The translations under genes were made by a program, and so were the position numbers. Positions 25,595-35,970 of a stretch of 64,000 nt of DNA are shown here, in pieces. Numbering within the stretch: position 1 is the stretch's first letter; each line of letters opens with the position of its first letter. The notes below the pieces were generated by a model. That model made no database searches, had not been told where the DNA came from, and worked only from the letters and a program-made list of their open reading frames with translations. Source of the DNA: DATJMJ01 sp035503915 (lineage in GTDB: Bacteria > Actinomycetota > Acidimicrobiia > Acidimicrobiales > Palsa-688); the NCBI GenBank assembly GCA_035503915.1, contig DATJSU010000011.1:186001-250000 (forward strand), in the 5' to 3' direction.

Positions 25595-28500
25595 CTAGGC
25601 CCGCACGGCCTCCTCCTTCTCGTCCGGCTGCTGCTCCTCGGTCCGCCGGGCAGTTGGGGAGCGCCCGTCTGCAGGAACGATGAGGCCGTCGTTGAGGACG
25701 ATGCTGTTGGTCCGCAGCGCAGCGATCCTCCGACCTGCCAGCACCACCCCGGAAAGGTTGAGCGGGTCGGCTGCCGATAGCCGCACGGGCTGCGCTCGCC
25801 GCTCAGACTTGCTGATGTGGCGAAGCTCCTCGAGGGCCTCGGCGAGCGCGTATTGCTCTCCCGCGAAGCCTGTCACGAACCGGCCGCCGCGGGCGATGCC
25901 TCTGGCCTCAAAGCGCCTGAGTGCCCAGAGCACTTCTCGCCAGGGGAGAGCGAGGTCCTCGTGCGACCCCAAGTCCCAGAAGACAACCCCCCAACGCGAA
26001 AGGAGCTGGCTCGCTAGCTGCTCAGCAAGCTCGTCCCGTGGAAACGCAGCTCCCGCCGCCCCAGCCCCAGGCCCCAGCAGCGCCCAGCGGCCCTCACCTG
26101 ATTGGCGCAGCGGGCGCCGAGCAACGACGCTCGAACCCAGCCCAGGGCGCCTGCGTTCGGGCAGGTGGCGCCGAGCCCAGTCCTTGCGGCGGGAGAACAA
26201 CAACCTGACGGCCGCAAAGCCGTCGGAAGTAACCATGCCGCGAGCCACCAGGTCCCACAAGCCTTCCTGCACCTCGGCCGGCAAGCGGCCTGTGACACCT
26301 GGCAGGTCAGAGGAAAACATCGCGCCATTGCCCCGTAAAGCGTCGAGGACGTCCCGGGCGGGCCCGTGGGGAGGCTCCTCGGGCGCGACGGCGCCCCTTT
26401 TTGCGGCGACCAACCAGGGGAGGTCCGGCCTCAGCATGAACGTGACGGGAGTGGCACGCGAAGGGGTCATTGCCCCCCGCCGGCTCGGCACGTCCGCGCC
26501 TTGGGTTCTCGGGGACAAGCGGCCCCAGGTCACTTCGCCCGAGACACAGAGATCCTCCAACCAGCGTCGTTGGTACCCCTCGACTCGGGCGGGGAATATC
26601 GCCTCCTCCCAGGCTCCCGCTGCAAGCTCCCATCCCTGGAGCTGTTCGATCACTGCGAGCACGCCGGCACGTCCCTGCAGGCGCGTCCCCTCGGCAACGT
26701 GCTGCCAGCGAGCGAGGAACTTCATGAACTCCTGTGGGGTAACCGGCTTTATCTCGCGGCGTAACCGGTTCTGCGAGTAGCTATGGATGCGCGCCAGGAG
26801 GTGGCGCGCGCACCACTGCTGTGCACTAGCGGCGGAGGGATCGAAGTGGCCCCGCATGGCGAAACCCTCCGCCTCGAGACGGGCAAGCCCGACCAGCACG
26901 CGGGTCTCGGGCAGGGCGAGGTCCGCCGCTAGGGCGGCCGCCGTGACGGGGCCCGAGAGCTCGAGGTGGCCGCGCACGAGCAACGCGAGAGCCTCGTCGG
27001 CGTCAACCCCGCTCCTGGCCGGGCCTACTCCCTCCTCGTCGGTGCCCAGGCCGCCCACGTCGTTGCCCAGGTCGCTTGCGCCGTCTCGCCCAGTATCCCG
27101 GCTCCCGTCCGGAGCCGGGAGACGGAAGTCGGGCTCGTACAGGCAACCCGGGTAAATCGCCTCGACCCACTCGCGCCGCTCGGTGGCGCACCAAAAGAGG
27201 CGCCCGGCAGGCTTGGCTTCCACTCGACAGTTTGCGGTCACGGGAGGACCGCCGTCACCCAGCGCGCCCACGCTCAGGTCCATCGCCCGCCCGCTGACCT
27301 TGAGCTGGTCATGCCACTCGCGCCAGTCGTCCCGGGGGGTTTGCACGAGCGAAGAGAGCAGCAGCTCGTGAAGCTCCTCGGCATCGCGGGGAGAGGGAGC
27401 CGCTTCCCCCCTTACTCTTTCCAGCGCGGCGGCGCCCAGGTGCGATAAATCGCGTGCCTCTACTGGCAGCCCGCGGCGTAACTGGACTTGCCTGGAACGC
27501 CTTTCCTCGAGAGGGGCGTCATCCAGGTAGGTGTACGGCTCGCTGTTGACGATCTCGTGCGAGAGCACGGACGGCTCGACCGAGTCCACAAAATGTGCCT
27601 GGACCTGCCCCGAATGAAGTTTCGCGACGAGCTCTCTCAAGCCCTCTACGTCCATGGCTTCGTGCAGGCAGTCTTCGAGCACTTGGCGCACGATCACATG
27701 GTCAGGTAGCTCGATGGGCCCGGGGGGAGCGTTCTCCTGGCACGCCGCAAGCGCGGGGAACACGGCCGCCATCAGGTCGTCCGCCTCCATGCGTTGCACC
27801 GGCAAGGGGTTCTTCTTGCCTCCCCTGAAGCGCAGAATTGCCAGCGCACGGCTCAGGTCCCACCGCCACCTGGACGTGAACATGGGAGAAGCCAGTACCG
27901 CCTGTTCCAAAGTGGCCTTGACCGTGTTTGGGTGGAGCAGTTTGGGCGCCGACGAGAGCGGGAAGCTGTGCTGGGGGCCGAGCGAGAGGATCACTGCGTC
28001 GTCGTTGGCGGCGGCTTGGAGCTCGAAATCAAACGTTACGCAGAAGCGCTTTCGCAGCGCGAGCCCCAAGCCACGGTTGACCCTCCCGCCGTAAGGGGAG
28101 TGCACGACGAGTTGCATACCGCCCGCGTCGTCGAAAAACCGTTCAAAAACCACGTGTTCTTGTGTTGGCAGGACGCCAAGTTGGGCCAGGCCGGTGGAAA
28201 GGTAAGCTATTACCTGCAGCGCGGCCGCCTCGTCGACGCCCGGGATCTGGCGGAGGTCGCTGACAGCTCGGGCTGTCCCCCCCGCTCCGAGCTGCCCGGC
28301 GATATTTTGACGTAGCTTCGATACCTCCTCGGAAAGCTCGATGGTCCGGCTCGGGGCTTCACCAACCCAGAACGGGATCGTGGGGCGCGCGCCCTCCGCG
28401 TCGACGACTCGGACCTCGCCTGCTGTAACGCGACGGATTCGCCAGGCATGCGTGCCGAGCAAGAACACGTCGCCCGTCATTGACTCGATCGCGAAGTCCT

Positions 28501-30211
28501 CGTTGACACTCCCGACAAACATGTCGTCAGGCTCTGCAACCACGCGGTAGTCGCCCACTTCGGGAATGGCCCCACCACTCGTAAGAGAGGCCAACCTCGC
28601 GCTCCTCTTGGGCCTCAGGACCCCGTTCACCCTGTCCCTGTGCAGGAAAGCCATCCGCAGCCCCCTCCCTGTCGGGATCCCCTCCGAAGCGAGCTCCACA
28701 ACCTCCTCGAAGTCATCCCAGGAAAGCTCTCCATACGGCGCCGACCTCTTTATCAGGTCGTACAAGGCTTTTTCGCCCCATTCGCCCGCCGCTGAAACCT
28801 CCGCGACCACCTGTTGCGCGAGGATATCTAGGGGGGCGATCGGCGGGAGGACCGCATCCAAGCGCCCTTTTTGGACCGCGGCCAACAAAGCGGTGCATTC
28901 GACGAGCTCGTCGCGAGTAGTAGGAAAGAGGATCCCCTCGGGGACGCCGTGCCTCGAGTGGTTGGAACGGCCCACACGCTGGAGGAAAGTCGATATGGCC
29001 CGGGGTGACCCGACCTGGCAGACCAGTTCGACGGGGCCGATGTCTATGCCAAGCTCGAGCGAAGCCGTCGCGACCAGGGCGCGGAGGTCGCCGGCGCGCA
29101 GCCTCGTTTCGGTCAGCTTCCTCCTAGCGGCCGAAAGGCTCCCATGGTGGGCTGCGACTTGCTCGGGGCCAAGTACCTCGCCGAGCAAATGGGCGAGGCG
29201 CTCTGAGAGCCTCCTTGTGTTGACGAAAACGAGCGTTGTGCGGTGCTCTTTGACATGGGCAGCGATCTGGCCGACGACCTCTGCCATCTGCTCCTGGGAA
29301 AGCACGGCCGCAAGCTCCTGGGAAGGCAGCTCGATGCTCACAGACATCTTGCGGCGGTGGCCGCAGTCCACGACTTTGACCTCGGTGGCTCCGCCTAAAG
29401 CGGAGGGAGCATCGTTTGGCAAGGCGTCGGTTGCGTCCGTTGCGTCCGTTGAGCCAGTGGCGCGGGGTGCTCCGGCGCCGCCGAGGTCGTCGCTCACCTG
29501 CACGACGGGGACGGCGTTCGCCCCGCTCAGGAGCCTTGCCGTTGCCTCGATCGGCTTTTGAGTGGCGGAGAGCCCCACCCGCTGCGGGCGGCCCTCCTTT
29601 TGGACGTGCTCGAGGCGCTCCAATGTGAGCGCCAAGTGCGAGCCGCGCTTGTCTCTGGCAAGCGCATGCACCTCGTCCACGATCACGGTCCGTACCTGGC
29701 GCAGGGTCTCCCGGCTTCGCTGAGCGGTGAGGTACAGGTAGAGGCTCTCGGGGGTTGTAACAAGGATTGTCGGGGGCCCCTTGACCATCGCTGCGCGGGC
29801 GCTCGCGGAGGTATCTCCTGTGCGAACCGCGACCGTGATGGGCGCCGGCACAAGCCCGATGCGCCCGGCAGCCGCCGCTATCCCGAGCAGCGGGCGCTCG
29901 AGGTTTTGGTGAACATCGACGGCGAGCGCCTTGAGCGGCGACACGTAAACGACCCGCGTGCGCCCGGCGATGTCCTCGCCTCCCTCGTGCGCCCGGTACG
30001 CGTCGTCGATCGCCATAAGGAACCCGGCGAGTGTCTTGCCGGACCCCGTTGGCGCGGCTATCAGGACGTCCGAACCACTTTGGACCAGTGGCCAGCCTGC
30101 GGCCTGAGCGCTCGTCGGCCCTTCTGGGAACTGGCCGAGGAACCACTCCTCAACGGCAGGGTGCAACCTAAGGCCATCCAGGACCAGGGGGGCGGGCGCC
30201 ATCTTCACCAT
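25595..30211 (-). CDS. lhr: Lhr-type ATP-dependent DNA/RNA helicase
   Basis: A 1538-aa superfamily II helicase of the Lhr (large helicase-related) family, normal length for actinobacteria. The N-terminal core has Walker A 'APTGSGKT' (53-60), DEVH box (179-182), 'LSATQKPIEATARL' and the C-terminal RecA motifs 'ATASLELGIDIG' and 'QRVGRSNHS'. The winged-helix and Lhr-CC domains follow, then a long DUF-type C-terminal half ('WCARHLLARIHSYSQNRLRR'). Mycobacterial Lhr is a 3'-5' helicase acting in DNA repair. A Gly/Asp-rich linker (~1080-1110) is present. Divergent from rnpB. Confidence 0.94.
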   Translation of the reverse strand: MVKMAPAPLVLDGLRLHPAVEEWFLGQFPEGPTSAQAAGWPLVQSGSDVLIAAPTGSGKTLAGFLMAIDDAYRAHEGGEDIAGRTRVVYVSPLKALAVDVHQNLERPLLGIAAAAGRIGLVPAPITVAVRTGDTSASARAAMVKGPPTILVTTPESLYLYLTAQRSRETLRQVRTVIVDEVHALARDKRGSHLALTLERLEHVQKEGRPQRVGLSATQKPIEATARLLSGANAVPVVQVSDDLGGAGAPRATGSTDATDATDALPNDAPSALGGATEVKVVDCGHRRKMSVSIELPSQELAAVLSQEQMAEVVGQIAAHVKEHRTTLVFVNTRRLSERLAHLLGEVLGPEQVAAHHGSLSAARRKLTETRLRAGDLRALVATASLELGIDIGPVELVCQVGSPRAISTFLQRVGRSNHSRHGVPEGILFPTTRDELVECTALLAAVQKGRLDAVLPPIAPLDILAQQVVAEVSAAGEWGEKALYDLIKRSAPYGELSWDDFEEVVELASEGIPTGRGLRMAFLHRDRVNGVLRPKRSARLASLTSGGAIPEVGDYRVVAEPDDMFVGSVNEDFAIESMTGDVFLLGTHAWRIRRVTAGEVRVVDAEGARPTIPFWVGEAPSRTIELSEEVSKLRQNIAGQLGAGGTARAVSDLRQIPGVDEAAALQVIAYLSTGLAQLGVLPTQEHVVFERFFDDAGGMQLVVHSPYGGRVNRGLGLALRKRFCVTFDFELQAAANDDAVILSLGPQHSFPLSSAPKLLHPNTVKATLEQAVLASPMFTSRWRWDLSRALAILRFRGGKKNPLPVQRMEADDLMAAVFPALAACQENAPPGPIELPDHVIVRQVLEDCLHEAMDVEGLRELVAKLHSGQVQAHFVDSVEPSVLSHEIVNSEPYTYLDDAPLEERRSRQVQLRRGLPVEARDLSHLGAAALERVRGEAAPSPRDAEELHELLLSSLVQTPRDDWREWHDQLKVSGRAMDLSVGALGDGGPPVTANCRVEAKPAGRLFWCATERREWVEAIYPGCLYEPDFRLPAPDGSRDTGRDGASDLGNDVGGLGTDEEGVGPARSGVDADEALALLVRGHLELSGPVTAAALAADLALPETRVLVGLARLEAEGFAMRGHFDPSAASAQQWCARHLLARIHSYSQNRLRREIKPVTPQEFMKFLARWQHVAEGTRLQGRAGVLAVIEQLQGWELAAGAWEEAIFPARVEGYQRRWLEDLCVSGEVTWGRLSPRTQGADVPSRRGAMTPSRATPVTFMLRPDLPWLVAAKRGAVAPEEPPHGPARDVLDALRGNGAMFSSDLPGVTGRLPAEVQEGLWDLVARGMVTSDGFAAVRLLFSRRKDWARRHLPERRRPGLGSSVVARRPLRQSGEGRWALLGPGAGAAGAAFPRDELAEQLASQLLSRWGVVFWDLGSHEDLALPWREVLWALRRFEARGIARGGRFVTGFAGEQYALAEALEELRHISKSERRAQPVRLSAADPLNLSGVVLAGRRIAALRTNSIVLNDGLIVPADGRSPTARRTEEQQPDEKEEAVRA

Positions 30212-30295
30212 TCAACAGGAAGGGTGCGACCAGTACTCCTTGCCTGGTGTGGCCCTGCCCGGTTGGACGACCGCGGCGCTTGCAGCGCGGCCGCC

Positions 30296-30301
30296 TACAC
30301 T
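30296..30301 (+). promoter_or_regulatory. -10 box of rnpB
   Basis: TACACT ends 7 nt before the predicted 5' end of RNase P RNA, the expected spacing. No convincing -35 was seen 16-18 nt upstream. Confidence 0.45.
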
Positions 30302-30308
30302 GGGACGT

Positions 30309-30691
<383 letters not shown>

Positions 30692-30692
30692 G

Positions 30693-30713
30693 CTCCCCGC
30701 ATGAAGCGGGGAG
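30693..30713 (+). terminator. GC-rich hairpin after rnpB
   Basis: CTCCCCGC (30693-30700), loop ATGAA, GCGGGGAG (30706-30713): a perfect 8-bp stem directly after the RNase P RNA. No T-tract follows, so release efficiency is uncertain. Confidence 0.6.
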
Positions 30714-30853
30714 GGCCCCCTACCTCGCCTACCGAGACAACTGTGGCTTATGCCACCGGCGCGCTCCCGTGCCGGCTCGGGCACGGCCCCTCCGCTTCCT
30801 GCCTCCGCGCATGCAACTGGCACGTCGGTTATGACGCACCAAGGGTTGGGAAC

Positions 30854-31402
30854 CTATCGCGCGGATTCCAGGGCTGTCGCCAAGCGCTGTAGGAACGAGC
30901 GGACCGTCGACTCCGCCACCCTGTGCAGGAGCGCCCGGTCGAGGCGGCGCCCCAGTGCACCGAGCGGCGGCACGTAAGACGCCGCGAGGATGAGGCGGCA
31001 GCGGTCGCGCCCTAATGGTGCGATCTCGAGGTCACCATCGAGGACCGGGAAGAGCGAAGGGTGCTCAGCGGCTTCCCATTTGAGCGAGTAGGCCAAGCCT
31101 TCTCCCCGCTCCCTGCCTGCCCCCAGCTTTACCCGAACCTTGGGCGCGAGATGGCCTGAGGCCCAGGCCGGCCACATCTTCAGGAGCAGGGACTCGCCGT
31201 CCTGCTCGGCGGCCCAGGCGATCGGGCCTAGCCACGTGCTGGTTTTTCCATTGCTGAGGGCGTCTCCATTGAGCGCGCCGTCGGCACCGTCGGTGCCGGG
31301 GCCCTTGCGCGTTAGCTCTATGACCGTCTCTATTGGTCGTGCGACGTCAGCAAAGTCTTGGAGGAAGAGCGCGCGGCCATCCTCGAGCGCCTGGTCAGCC
31401 AT
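30854..31402 (-). CDS. SRPBCC-like protein, function unknown
   Basis: A 182-aa protein. The pattern 'FADVARPIETVIELTRKGPG', 'APKVRVKLGAGRERGEGL', 'LKWEAAEHPSLFPVLDGDLE', 'RCRLILAASYVPPLGALGRR' and the long C-terminal helix 'LLHRVAESTVRSFLQRLATA' fits a START/SRPBCC ligand-binding fold. No active-site residue can be assigned. ATG 31402 is preferred; a TTG at 31447 with TACTAT about 8 nt before it is an alternative. Confidence 0.62.
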   Translation of the reverse strand: MADQALEDGRALFLQDFADVARPIETVIELTRKGPGTDGADGALNGDALSNGKTSTWLGPIAWAAEQDGESLLLKMWPAWASGHLAPKVRVKLGAGRERGEGLAYSLKWEAAEHPSLFPVLDGDLEIAPLGRDRCRLILAASYVPPLGALGRRLDRALLHRVAESTVRSFLQRLATALESAR

Positions 31403-31546
31403 AAGCCATCGAGGGTAGGAGCGCCTCGCAACAACCGATAGGGCCAAATGGCCTAAATAGTACGAAAAACCTTACTCCCGCATCCCCCAGGGTGCCAGCG
31501 GGAGCTTTGGCCACGAAACCAGGAAAAGTGCTCCGGACGTCCGGGC

Positions 31547-33622
31547 TCAGAGCCAAAGGGAGCTCAGGTCTACCGAGACGCGCACCCCGGCCGGCGCCGC
31601 GGGCAAAGAGGCTCGGTTCGCGGGCTCTTCGCGCACATCGACTTTTGCCAGTACCGCCTCGTCAAGGAAGCGGCTCATCTTGACAAGGCCGTGGCGGTCA
31701 TCGACGGCCCGCGGGTGGTATGGCATGCGCAGTGGCGAGTAAAGGTAGAGCTGGTCGCGCGCCCGGGTGAGCGCAACGTAAAAGAGCCGTCGCTCCTCTT
31801 CGAGCCCCTCTTGGTCCGTGAGCGCCATGTCGATGGGCATGCAGCCGTCTATCACGTGGGGTAGGTGGACCACGGGCCACTCGAGCCCCTTTGCCGAGTG
31901 GATCGTCGACACGACCAAGTAGTCCTCGTCCAGGTGTGGAGGTCCAGCGAAATCGCCAGCGCCTTGTGGGGGGTCGATCGTGAGCTCGGCCAGCCAGGGG
32001 CCAAGCGCTCGCGCCTCCGAAGCCGCGGCTACCAGGCGTTCGAGATCGGTGATGCGGGAGCCGGCGTCAGGGTAACGCCCCCGGAGGAGAGGGACCAGGG
32101 CTTCGAGCACCTCCTCTGCCCGACGGCCTGCCCCGGTCACCTCGCGCGCCCCGACCAACTTCGAAAGCGTCGCCGAAAGCGGGGACCTCGAACGCGCGGG
32201 CGCTGCAGCCACGAGCTCCTGCCACCCAGCGAGCTGGTCCGGTGCCGCCCGGCATATCTCCACGAGGGCTCGGCCGGTGGCTGGCCCGATCCCATCGTGC
32301 AACCGCAAGAGCCGGTACCAGGCGAGCTCGTCGTGGGGGTTGTCGACGACGCGGGCTGCCGCCACGAAGTCCTTCACGTGCGCCACCTCCAAGAACTTGA
32401 GGCCGCCGTACTTCCTGTAAGGGACTCTCCGCGCTGCCAGCTCGAACTCGACCAGGTCGCTGTGATGGGCCGCCCGGACAAGCACGGCCTGGTCGTGCAG
32501 CGGCGTCCCCTCTTCGTGGAGCATCAAGACCGTGTCGACGACCGACCTCGCCTCGCTGTTGGCGTCGTGGCAACGACGCAAGGTCGGCCTGGGCCCTGGA
32601 GCACGGCTGGAACGGAGCACGACACCCGGCCCATGGCAACGGGCCCGCACAGCGTTGGCGACTTCGAGGATGCTTTGGTGGGAGCGGAAGTTTTCCGCCA
32701 GCTCGATCACTGACGCGCCCGGGAAAGCGAGGGCCGCCTCGCGCAGTTCGCTCCTCCCGCCCCCCCTAAAGGCATATATGGCTTGGGCTTCGTCACCGAC
32801 CAAAGTCAGCCCGCGGCCCGACGGCGCAAGAAGCCGCACGATGTCAGACTGCAGGTAGTTGAGGTCCTGGTACTCATCGACGAGCACGTACTCAAACTGG
32901 CTTGCCAGGTGTGGCCCGAGCTGGTCGTCCGAAAGGAGCGCACGCCAAAACAACAAAAGGTCATCGAAGTCCACAAGGGCGCCTTTGCGCTTGCGTTCGG
33001 TGAAGGCCGCGAAAAGTGCAGCCAACTTCTCCAAGTGCGGCTCGCACCAGGGGTAGCCCCCCTTCAGCACCTCGCTCAGCGGCCGGCGGTTATTTATGCA
33101 GCGCGAGTAGATCTCCACGAGTGTCGTAGTGCGAGGGAAACGCTCAGCCCCACCGTTCAGACCGTGCTCCGTCCGCATCAAGTCCATCAGGTCGCTCGCC
33201 TCTGCGGGGCTCAAGACGCTGAAACCAGAGGCCATGCCGACGACTTCGCCATAAGCCGACACGTAGCGGTGCGCTACCGAGTGAAAAGTGCCCCCGATCG
33301 CTCTCCGGCCGCCCGAAAGCTCGCCGGCCCGCGCCACCATCTCCTCCGCGGCGCGCCGAGCGAAGGTGAGCAGCAAGATGCGCTCGGGCCCCGCTCCCTC
33401 TTGGAGCAGGAAAGCCAAACGCGAGACGAGGGCCCGTGTCTTGCCGGTGCCCGCGCCCGCCACCACGACGAGTGGCTGGTCCCCATGGGTTGCTACCGCT
33501 AGCTGTGCGGCATTGAGGCCCGCCGGCCAATCGACCGCAGGCGGCGAGGAGGAGCGGGACGAGCGGGCCGAGATGGTAGATGGGTGGGGGGGGAACATAC
33601 GTTTGTCAGGATAACGCGCCAT
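31547..33622 (-). CDS. UvrD/PcrA-type ATP-dependent DNA helicase
   Basis: Superfamily I 3'-5' helicase of 691 aa. Motifs: Q-motif 'GLNAAQLAVATH', Walker A 'AGAGTGKT' (55-62), 'LLLTFARRAAEEM', DEYQD Walker B, 'GDEAQAIYAFRG', 'STIHSAKGLEWPVV' (motif V) and 'FYVALTRARDQLYLYSP' (motif VI). It resembles the shorter actinobacterial UvrD2-like group without an obvious HRDC or nuclease domain. ATG 33622 chosen, ATG 33601 possible; both leave a ~30-residue Ser/Pro-rich N-terminus. Divergent from the exported-protein gene. Confidence 0.9.
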   Translation of the reverse strand: MARYPDKRMFPPHPSTISARSSRSSSPPAVDWPAGLNAAQLAVATHGDQPLVVVAGAGTGKTRALVSRLAFLLQEGAGPERILLLTFARRAAEEMVARAGELSGGRRAIGGTFHSVAHRYVSAYGEVVGMASGFSVLSPAEASDLMDLMRTEHGLNGGAERFPRTTTLVEIYSRCINNRRPLSEVLKGGYPWCEPHLEKLAALFAAFTERKRKGALVDFDDLLLFWRALLSDDQLGPHLASQFEYVLVDEYQDLNYLQSDIVRLLAPSGRGLTLVGDEAQAIYAFRGGGRSELREAALAFPGASVIELAENFRSHQSILEVANAVRARCHGPGVVLRSSRAPGPRPTLRRCHDANSEARSVVDTVLMLHEEGTPLHDQAVLVRAAHHSDLVEFELAARRVPYRKYGGLKFLEVAHVKDFVAAARVVDNPHDELAWYRLLRLHDGIGPATGRALVEICRAAPDQLAGWQELVAAAPARSRSPLSATLSKLVGAREVTGAGRRAEEVLEALVPLLRGRYPDAGSRITDLERLVAAASEARALGPWLAELTIDPPQGAGDFAGPPHLDEDYLVVSTIHSAKGLEWPVVHLPHVIDGCMPIDMALTDQEGLEEERRLFYVALTRARDQLYLYSPLRMPYHPRAVDDRHGLVKMSRFLDEAVLAKVDVREEPANRASLPAAPAGVRVSVDLSSLWL

Positions 33623-33669
33623 AAGCTGCAGTGGCGTACTGCTCCTGGAACGGCGACGGAGGCACCGGC

Positions 33670-35946
33670 GTGGTGTGCAAACCTTCAGCAATTGCTTTGG
33701 TCTTTTGTGCGGCGCTCGTCTCGGTGGGCCCGGGTGCGGTAGTTCGTGCGGGGGCGGGCACGCCACCTGGCTTGTTACTCCCGGCGAGCCCCTCAAGCGC
33801 GTCAAGCTCTCCGGCCCCGCCGACCACGGGTTTGATGGCTAACCAGCTCAATGGCGTATCTTGCCCGGCTGCGGGCACATGCGTCGCAGTCGGCTATTAC
33901 GCTTTTGACAACACCGGCACCGACAAAACCCTCGTCGAGACGCTGTCCTCGGGGTCCTGGGACATTACCCCGAGCCCCGACATCGGCCCGAACGACAACG
34001 TCCTGAGCTCGGTCTCGTGCACCTCGCCCAACATGTGTGTCGCTGTCGGCTACTACGACCATGCTGGGACAGACCAGGCCCTTGTCCTGACCATGTCGGG
34101 CGGCACGTGGACGGTGACCCCCGTCCCGAGCGCTTCGACGGGCACCAATGTCCTCAAGGCCGTGTCCTGCTCGAGCCCCGGTTCCTGTGCCGCCGTTGGG
34201 TATTACGCAAACGCCGGCAAGCCACAAGCTCTCATCGAAGTCTTGAGCGGCGGTGCATGGCGGCTCGAGGGGGCGCAGCACCCGACCATCTTCGGCGACG
34301 CATTTAACTCCGTCTCGTGCGCGGCACCTACCTGGTGCGCGGCGGCGGGTTACTTCAGCAACGGCCTGCGCAACCGCGACTTGGTGGAAACCTTGGTCAA
34401 CGGTACGTGGCAGGTCGCCAAGTCCCCCAACGATACCGTTTACACCAACACGTTGAAAAGCATTTCCTGCGCTTCGCCGACCGCGTGCACTGCCGTTGGT
34501 TTTTACAACGACGGGCGCAGCGACCAGTCGCTTGTAATTTCTCTCGTAGGCACAAACTGGTCCCTCGGCTTGAGCACGGGCCAGGGGAGCGGCGTCAACA
34601 TCCTCGATAGCGTCTCGTGCCCTACGGTGGGCAGTTGCAGTGCTGTCGGCTACTACTCCAACGGGGTGACCGACCAATTGCTCGGGGAGAACATAAGCAA
34701 CGGGCTCGCCACTTCGGCACAGGTCCCGAGCGCGAGCGCGACAGCCAACGTCCTCAACGCTGTCGTTTGCACATCTGTTGGCAATTGCGTCGGCGTTGGC
34801 TACTTTTTCAACGACGGCGAAGACCAGGGGCTTACGGCGACGTCGTTCAACGCGTCTTGGACGGCCCTGCCCGGGCCGGCTATCACCACTCCAACGACGG
34901 TCACACTTTCGGCGACGCCGAACCCGGCTTCCATAGGCCAAATGGTCACTTACGATGCGAGCATTTCTCCAGCGCCCTTCGCCGGCGCGGTGGACTTCAC
35001 AGATAACGGCGCGAGAGTGCCGGGTTGCAGCGCCGTGCCGGTCGACGGCAAGGGCCAGGCCATCTGCTCCATCACTTACTGGGGCGGCGGCCAGCACGTG
35101 GTGGAGGCGTTTTACTCTGGCGACAACGGCTTTGGGCCCTCGACGTCACCGCTTGCCGGAGAGACCGTGGAATTTCCTCCTTCTGGGTACTGGCTGGCGA
35201 CGAGTGACGGGCATGTATATGCGGTCGGGGGAGCGCCTTCCTTGGGCGGGATGACGCCCTCCCTCTCGACAGGCCCGCTCGTCGGGCTGGCAGCGACGCC
35301 CGATGGCAGGGGGTACTGGGCGGTTACCGCTGACGGGACCGTTGCCGCCTTTGGTGACGCGGCCTCGCTCGGCGACCTGCCCACCCGAGATGTCAAGGCA
35401 TCGGACATCGTTGCGATCGCGCCAACTTATGATGGCAGGGGCTATTGGCTCGTCGGCAGCGACGGCGGGCTGTTTGCTTTTGGCGACGCCGTCTACCACG
35501 GGTCGTTGCCGGCGCTCCACTTGCATGCCCACGACATCGTGGGCATGGTCTCCTCGCCTGACGGGGCCGGGTACCTGCTTGCCGGATCGGACGGTGGCGT
35601 GTTTGCCTTTGGCGTGGGCCGCTACCACGGCTCGCTACCGGCGATCCACAAGCGCGTGAACGATATTCGCGCAATACTGCCTGCCGCGAGCGGGGGTGGC
35701 TACGTGCTTGTCGGTTCTGATGGCGGCGCTTTTGTTTTTGGCACTGGCGTCAATTTTTCTGGCTCGCTCCCGAGCCGGGGGATAAAAGTGGACGACATAA
35801 TCGGCATCGCCCTGACCCCCGACGATGGCGGGTACTTCATGGCGGGCAGCGACGGCTCGGTATACGGTTTCGGCGATGCTAAAGTTGGCCCGGCGCCGGC
35901 CGGGCTCGCCGCGTACTTGCCCGTAGTGGCAATTGCAGGGACATGA
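33670..35946 (+). CDS. Secreted repeat protein: Cys-pair repeats, Ig-like domain and six propeller-like repeats
   Basis: The 758-aa protein has a Sec-type signal ('KPSAIALVFCAALVSVGPGA'). Seven ~50-aa repeats follow, each starting like VSCxxxxxCxAVGYY; the two cysteines probably form one disulfide per repeat. An Ig-like domain comes next ('TVTLSATPNPASIGQMVTYD'), then six ~43-aa repeats of the 'GYWLVGSDGGLFAFGDAxYHGSLP' type, probably a beta-propeller. GTG 33670 is supported by GGAGG 7 nt upstream, so I prefer it to GTG 33631. No membrane or sortase anchor is seen. Function unknown; adhesion or envelope role inferred. Confidence 0.82.
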   Translation: MVCKPSAIALVFCAALVSVGPGAVVRAGAGTPPGLLLPASPSSASSSPAPPTTGLMANQLNGVSCPAAGTCVAVGYYAFDNTGTDKTLVETLSSGSWDITPSPDIGPNDNVLSSVSCTSPNMCVAVGYYDHAGTDQALVLTMSGGTWTVTPVPSASTGTNVLKAVSCSSPGSCAAVGYYANAGKPQALIEVLSGGAWRLEGAQHPTIFGDAFNSVSCAAPTWCAAAGYFSNGLRNRDLVETLVNGTWQVAKSPNDTVYTNTLKSISCASPTACTAVGFYNDGRSDQSLVISLVGTNWSLGLSTGQGSGVNILDSVSCPTVGSCSAVGYYSNGVTDQLLGENISNGLATSAQVPSASATANVLNAVVCTSVGNCVGVGYFFNDGEDQGLTATSFNASWTALPGPAITTPTTVTLSATPNPASIGQMVTYDASISPAPFAGAVDFTDNGARVPGCSAVPVDGKGQAICSITYWGGGQHVVEAFYSGDNGFGPSTSPLAGETVEFPPSGYWLATSDGHVYAVGGAPSLGGMTPSLSTGPLVGLAATPDGRGYWAVTADGTVAAFGDAASLGDLPTRDVKASDIVAIAPTYDGRGYWLVGSDGGLFAFGDAVYHGSLPALHLHAHDIVGMVSSPDGAGYLLAGSDGGVFAFGVGRYHGSLPAIHKRVNDIRAILPAASGGGYVLVGSDGGAFVFGTGVNFSGSLPSRGIKVDDIIGIALTPDDGGYFMAGSDGSVYGFGDAKVGPAPAGLAAYLPVVAIAGT

Positions 35947-35970
35947 CGAACTAGAGTTAGGTTTACCTAC

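Noticed and set aside
30693..30713. CTCCCCGC...GCGGGGAG as a CRISPR-type repeat
   Set aside because: Single copy with no spacers. It is the hairpin at the 3' end of rnpB.
33802..35097. 431-codon minus-strand frame antisense to the Cys-pair repeat protein
   Set aside because: High-GC codon bias opens antisense frames. The plus strand has signal peptide, Shine-Dalgarno and regular repeats; the minus product resembles no family.
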